This document shows positions 60,435-64,000 of a stretch of DNA of 64,000 nucleotides, piece after piece. The stretch is from positions 124,001-188,000 of the forward strand of contig WSUB01000059.1 in assembly GCA_019633425.1 (NCBI GenBank), in the 5' to 3' direction. Numbering within the stretch: position 1 is the first letter of the stretch; each line of letters opens with the position of its first letter. The notes beneath the pieces are model-generated. The model was not told the DNA's origin and made no database searches. It saw only the letters and a program-made list of their open reading frames with translations. The position numbers were made by a program, and so were the translations under genes. The stretch is from Tulasnella sp. 424. Its lineage: Eukaryota > Basidiomycota > Agaricomycetes > Cantharellales > Tulasnellaceae.

Positions 60435-62739
60435 CTAGCTACAGAGACCCCTGGTCCTCTGTCTCTCATCTCGTACTGCGGCATCCCGGCAGGCAAGAGC
60501 TCGTTTCTCGCTCTCTTCCTGCCCGAGCATCCTGTAAAGCTCCACGGCCTCTTCGAAACGCTCTCTTGCTCTGGCGTAGCGTCCATGGTTGGCATGTACC
60601 AGTCCTAGGCCAAGTAACGCGTGGGCTCGGCTGAGCTTGCAGCCCAACCGCTTACTGATTTTCAGCTCTTCCTTGAAGGCTGCCATGGCCTTGCTGACCT
60701 TGCCCTGAGCGCCGAAAATCAGCCCAAGTCCGTCAACCGAGATTGCCCTTCCCCTCTCATCTCTCAACTCTGTGTACTTGTGCAGCGCTAGCTCGAAATG
60801 TTCCTGCGCTCGGGTGTAAGGCGGTAGGTCCCGGAGGCGATAGGTTGCAGCAAGCCCGAAAAGAGCATCCGCTTGAAGTGAAGGGATGCTGCAGCGACAA
60901 CCCCCTTCCAACGCCGCATTGAGGTGTTTTTCGGCCTCGTCGAAACGACCTTGCAATCTTCTGAGATCTCCAAGCGCGAGGTTCCCGTAGGCCATCCCAA
61001 CGGCCGAGGAAGTATTTGAATAGATGACTAGAGCCTCATTGTAGAAGCTTTCGGCCTCCTCGTACCGAGAGGCATGCCGAGAAGCGTCGCCTCGATGGAT
61101 CAAAACCCCTGCAACCAGGGGGAGATCCTCCGTGCGGCGGGCCACGCTTAGAGACTCCTCCAAACGGCATATGGCGTCTTCCTGCTGGGCTTGAAAGAAG
61201 GACAAACGCCCGAGCTGCCATAAGAGCTCAGCAGAGCGGACTTTTGACTCATCGACGCTTCCTGGAGAAGGCTGCGTTGAAGGCTACCAGTGTGACGCGC
61301 CTAAATTAGTCGCAAGACTTGTGCCGCGGGACCCGCTCGATTGGCTTACAATCCATTGCAGCTTCTCCAGAAAAGCTGCGGCGGACGGTCGTTGAAGAGG
61401 TTTGAGATTCCAACAATCATTTACCAGAGCGCACAGGTAAGCAACCTGTGTGATAACTGGACGTTGTCTTGTAGTCTGGGAAGGTTTCCGGTCATCACAT
61501 TCAATATAATGGCCCCTTCGGATCTGACTTCTGGAAAGGGATAGTCCCCGGTCATAATCTATAGGGAAATTGGAAAACGACGTAAGAACCGACACGGAGC
61601 TCTCAAGTGGGGGGATATTACATACCTCCCAACATATCCATCCCAGCGACCACACATCGCTGGATAAATCCGGCTCTTTCCCGTCGAGAAGTTCCGGAGC
61701 GGCCCAGTTAAGCGTCCACTTCGGCCCAGTCAGAATGAGATGACCATCAAAATGATCCACGACGATTAATTGGCCTTCAGGTAAGTTGGCGATTGCTGCC
61801 GGAGGCTCGGTAGATTTGGGGTCTTGCCCGTCGACTCTCATTTTAGCTCGAGCAGAGCCAAAATCCGCGATGACTGCTCGACATGAAGAGGTCACGAGGA
61901 TGTTGAGCTACGGTTTGTTTGGCATATCAGCGATGGATTCTTGGGAGGTGGGGACGGAAGATAAGCCGTACCGTCTTCAGGTCACCGTGGCATATTGGTG
62001 GTTCCTGGTTGTGGAGATATTCAAGTCCGGCGGCAACATCTTGGATCTGAAATTGAAGCAGCTCCGGATGGTAAGAGAGGAGACTATCGCCAATGGTCGA
62101 CTTCTTGCTCACGAGGAAGACACGCTCCGGGAGGTCCCACTGGCCATTTCTGAGAAAGTCGCGAATATTCCCGTTTTCTTCCCAGTTGAAAACCATCCAG
62201 GCAATGCCCGCCTCAGCGTCTTCAACGAATCCAAGGAGCTTGACGATATTTGGGTGGCTAAGTCGACCAGTAATGTCGACCTCGCTCCTGAAAGACTGTA
62301 TCATGCCGGTTTAGTACTGCCGAAACGTCGTCTTAAGACTGGCGTACACTAAAAGCTCTGTCGTCAGAGTCCGCTATCCGCAGCATTTTCACAGCTACTG
62401 GGTGCTCAGAGTTGTGCCCACGGACAAGCGTGGCGCGTCGGACATCGGCAGTCCGTCCTGGCGAGTGAACATACGATTCCGTGAATCGAATGGCTGTGGA
62501 GTCCTAAATCCTCAAAGGCTCGGAGGGTAAGCCCGCCAGGCTTGTTCCTGGGGCCGCCGCCTGTCCAAAGGGACGATCACGGGATAAGCATCATCAAAGC
62601 TAGAATAAGGAGACCGCCCTACAGTAGATAGTATGCTTTCATTGGGCGCTTGAAGCGTTCTTACATTGGATATCGAGTCTGTCTCGTTATCTTGAGGAAT
62701 GCAGTGGGAATGGTTTGACCCGAGTTCTTCGCTCGACAT
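60435..62739 (-). pseudogene. Kinase-TPR gene D with a 2-bp frameshift
   Basis: Exons on the minus strand: 62739-62665, 62503-62348, 62295-62113, 62046-61972, 61907-61626, 61558-61350 and 61271-60435. The 183-, 75- and 282-bp exons equal those of gene A. Exon 6 is 209 bp instead of 207: in the stretch after CAGTTA a TCACACAG replaces the expected TCACAG, and the frame fails before the final kinase helix (LCALVNDCW). Kinase motifs are otherwise good: VAVKML, CHGDLKT, IADFGSAR, WAAPELL and DVWSLGWICWEV. The TPR exon (about six units; it ends in RQRTRGLCS) is open but more diverged from A to C than they are from each other. Sequence error, recent pseudogene, or a truncated kinase-only product are the alternatives. 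Confidence 0.75.
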
Positions 62740-63395
62740 GACTTAGAAAGTGGACTCCAGGTTGAACTGTGTGCTGGTTGTGAGTAACGTCAAGGCGGAT
62801 TCAGAGGCTTTGGGCGCAAGCGCTGGATTTGCGTGTAGGAGGCGGAACGTTTAAGGGGGAGGGGGGCTGGCCAGAAATACAGGATGATCCTGCCACTACC
62901 AGCGTGAGCGAGGGAGGATAAAGCTGGTTGGAAATGCAAACTTGCTGGGCTTCCGCTTGGCATCGACTTGAAACGGGCCAGGTCGGTTTGTCCCAAGTGC
63001 TTAGGTGGGAAACAATGGCAAGCCGCATCGCGGCATCAGCGCAAGTTAAGTCCGTCGATTTCCCAGCCCACTCTTTCGTTACCTCCGTGGTGCCCTTTGT
63101 GGTTAAGGCTACCTCGCTGTTGCAAGTTAGTCATCGTTGCAAAAAAGGTACGACGTTCGAGGGCGATTATCATTCCTAGTACATCCGCAATAGTTTCCAC
63201 GAAACACCCGATCATACCTTCCAGAGCCGCAGTCAGCGACGAGGATCGGAGTTATTTTGTGTTTGGAGACCATCCATAATGCCTATTTGAATGAGCTCAA
63301 ATGCGAGCTATACTACATATATTCGGCAGCACGGTCGCTATGAGAAGCGTTCCTTGACCGCAAACGAAATCCTTCGCTTGTACTATCCTACACCT
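62740..63395. other. Intergenic
   Basis: Promoter of gene D on the left and 3' flank of the WRAP73 homologue on the right. No supported gene or repeat is seen. Confidence 0.45.
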
Positions 63396-64000
63396 TTAAC
63401 GCGCTTCGTCGAGATATTCATCCTCATCTTCAATGACCATGAATGCGCAACAAAAGGCCTCCTTGTCCACTAAAGCCATTCCACGCCCATCTGGGGCCCA
63501 TCGTATGTCCCGCACTTCGAATTGCTCTGCGAAGGAGGAAAGAACAGGTCATTACATACGGCAAACGCAACCCCTGATGCGGACCGTTCATAACTCACTG
63601 GCCGGTACACCCACACATTCAGCGACATTCCCCACATCCCAAGTGAAGACCGCTCCGGTTCCACAACAGGCAGCTAAGAGCCCGGTCTGGGTTGGGTTCC
63701 ACCGAGCTTGCAAAACGGATTTAGAATGCAATAGGACCGTGCTAAGGCGCGGTGCAAAAGGTTCGCCGTCCGGTTTTGGGAAAGAGTAGACGTGAATTGC
63801 GGTTGGTGCTTGTTCTACAACAACAACCGAATTTAGGGTTAGATCCACTGAATGGACAACATGAGGGTGACGTCTCAATACCGAATCGCGCCATTAACAA
63901 AGTTCCATCCAAGTTCCACTCCAGTTGAACCAGTCCGCTCTTCGGATGTGGTTTCGTTGCATCGACACGAATAAGTGGTACAGGCGAAGATTGATAAGCG
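63396..64000 (-). CDS. WRAP73/WDR8-like WD40 protein, 3' part (5' end outside the window)
   Basis: The minus-strand last exon, 63526-63396, encodes QFEVRDIRWAPDGRGMALVD and KEAFCCAF, ending in an acidic tail. The preceding exon up from 63599 encodes LTLNSVVVVEQAPTAIHVYS, LLHSKSVLQARWNP and FTWDVGNVAECVGVPA. The junction gives ECVGVPAKQFEVRDIRW, characteristic of WRAP73 (WDR8). Upstream coding (EWNLDGTLLMARF) follows after a gap of only about 34 bp bounded by GT and AG, and continues past the window end. WRAP73 homologues work with SSX2IP/Msd1-type partners at spindle poles and centrosomes, anchoring minus-end microtubules. Confidence 0.85.

Noticed and set aside
62504..62506. In-frame TAG upstream of kinase exon 2 in gene D, first read as a nonsense mutation
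   Set aside because: It is better explained as the intron acceptor (ATTTAG), since exon 1 (62739-62665) and an exon starting at 62503 join in phase 0.

Overview
The window is a piece of a filamentous basidiomycete genome, most likely Agaricomycetes. Genes are split by many 45-80 bp GT-AG introns. The gene content is fungal (NOP7, IDI1, EMC7, REC8, proteinase K-type subtilisins, GT61, DUF2855). The kinase expansions resemble the TKL expansions known from Agaricomycetes. The genus cannot be fixed from sequence alone. There is one scaffold gap of 100 N (25716-25815).

Layout. 2-4.7 kb: an intact kinase-TPR gene (A). 5.1-6.7 kb: a plus-strand member of an unrecognised family. 7.0-10.2 kb: the meiotic cohesin kleisin REC8. 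10.1-18.0 kb: a tandem array of four ~2 kb units on the minus strand. Each unit carries another member of that unrecognised family, with an apparent mitochondrial presequence, and the junctions between units carry decayed copies of the REC8 last exon. 18.5-20.8 kb: an FAD-dependent oxidoreductase. 21.3-27.3 kb: two tandem kinase-TPR genes, B intact and C damaged. 27.7-41.4 kb: conserved housekeeping and metabolic genes (GT61 glycosyltransferase, NOP7/pescadillo, IDI1, a Gfo/Idh/MocA oxidoreductase, a decayed agaricomycete protein, a mitochondrial PP2C). 42.3-47.1 kb: two secreted subtilisins with a tRNA-Glu between them. 47.2-48.6 kb: a DUF2855 protein. 49.2-52.4 kb: one reconstructed gene with two kinase domains in tandem, the first a pseudokinase. 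53.7-54.9 kb: EMC7, with a duplicated copy of its terminal exon downstream. 55.9-58.8 kb: a large DUF4203/TMEM198-like membrane protein. 60.4-62.7 kb: a fourth kinase-TPR gene (D, frameshifted). 63.4 kb to the end: the 3' part of a WRAP73/WDR8 homologue.

Most interesting content. (1) A pseudokinase-kinase tandem protein with JAK-like order, whose exons show that it arose by internal duplication. (2) A four-member kinase-TPR family with uniformly phase-0 introns. Gene A carries near-identical 120-bp TPR-coding repeats, as seen in fungal non-self-recognition genes, and C and D are broken. (3) A rapidly duplicating family of probably mitochondrial proteins of unknown function beside REC8. Items 1 and 2 look like a signalling or recognition repertoire undergoing birth and death; that role is inference.

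Exon boundaries were worked out by hand from GT-AG sites, frame and paralogue comparison. Where a junction did not resolve, the entry says so.
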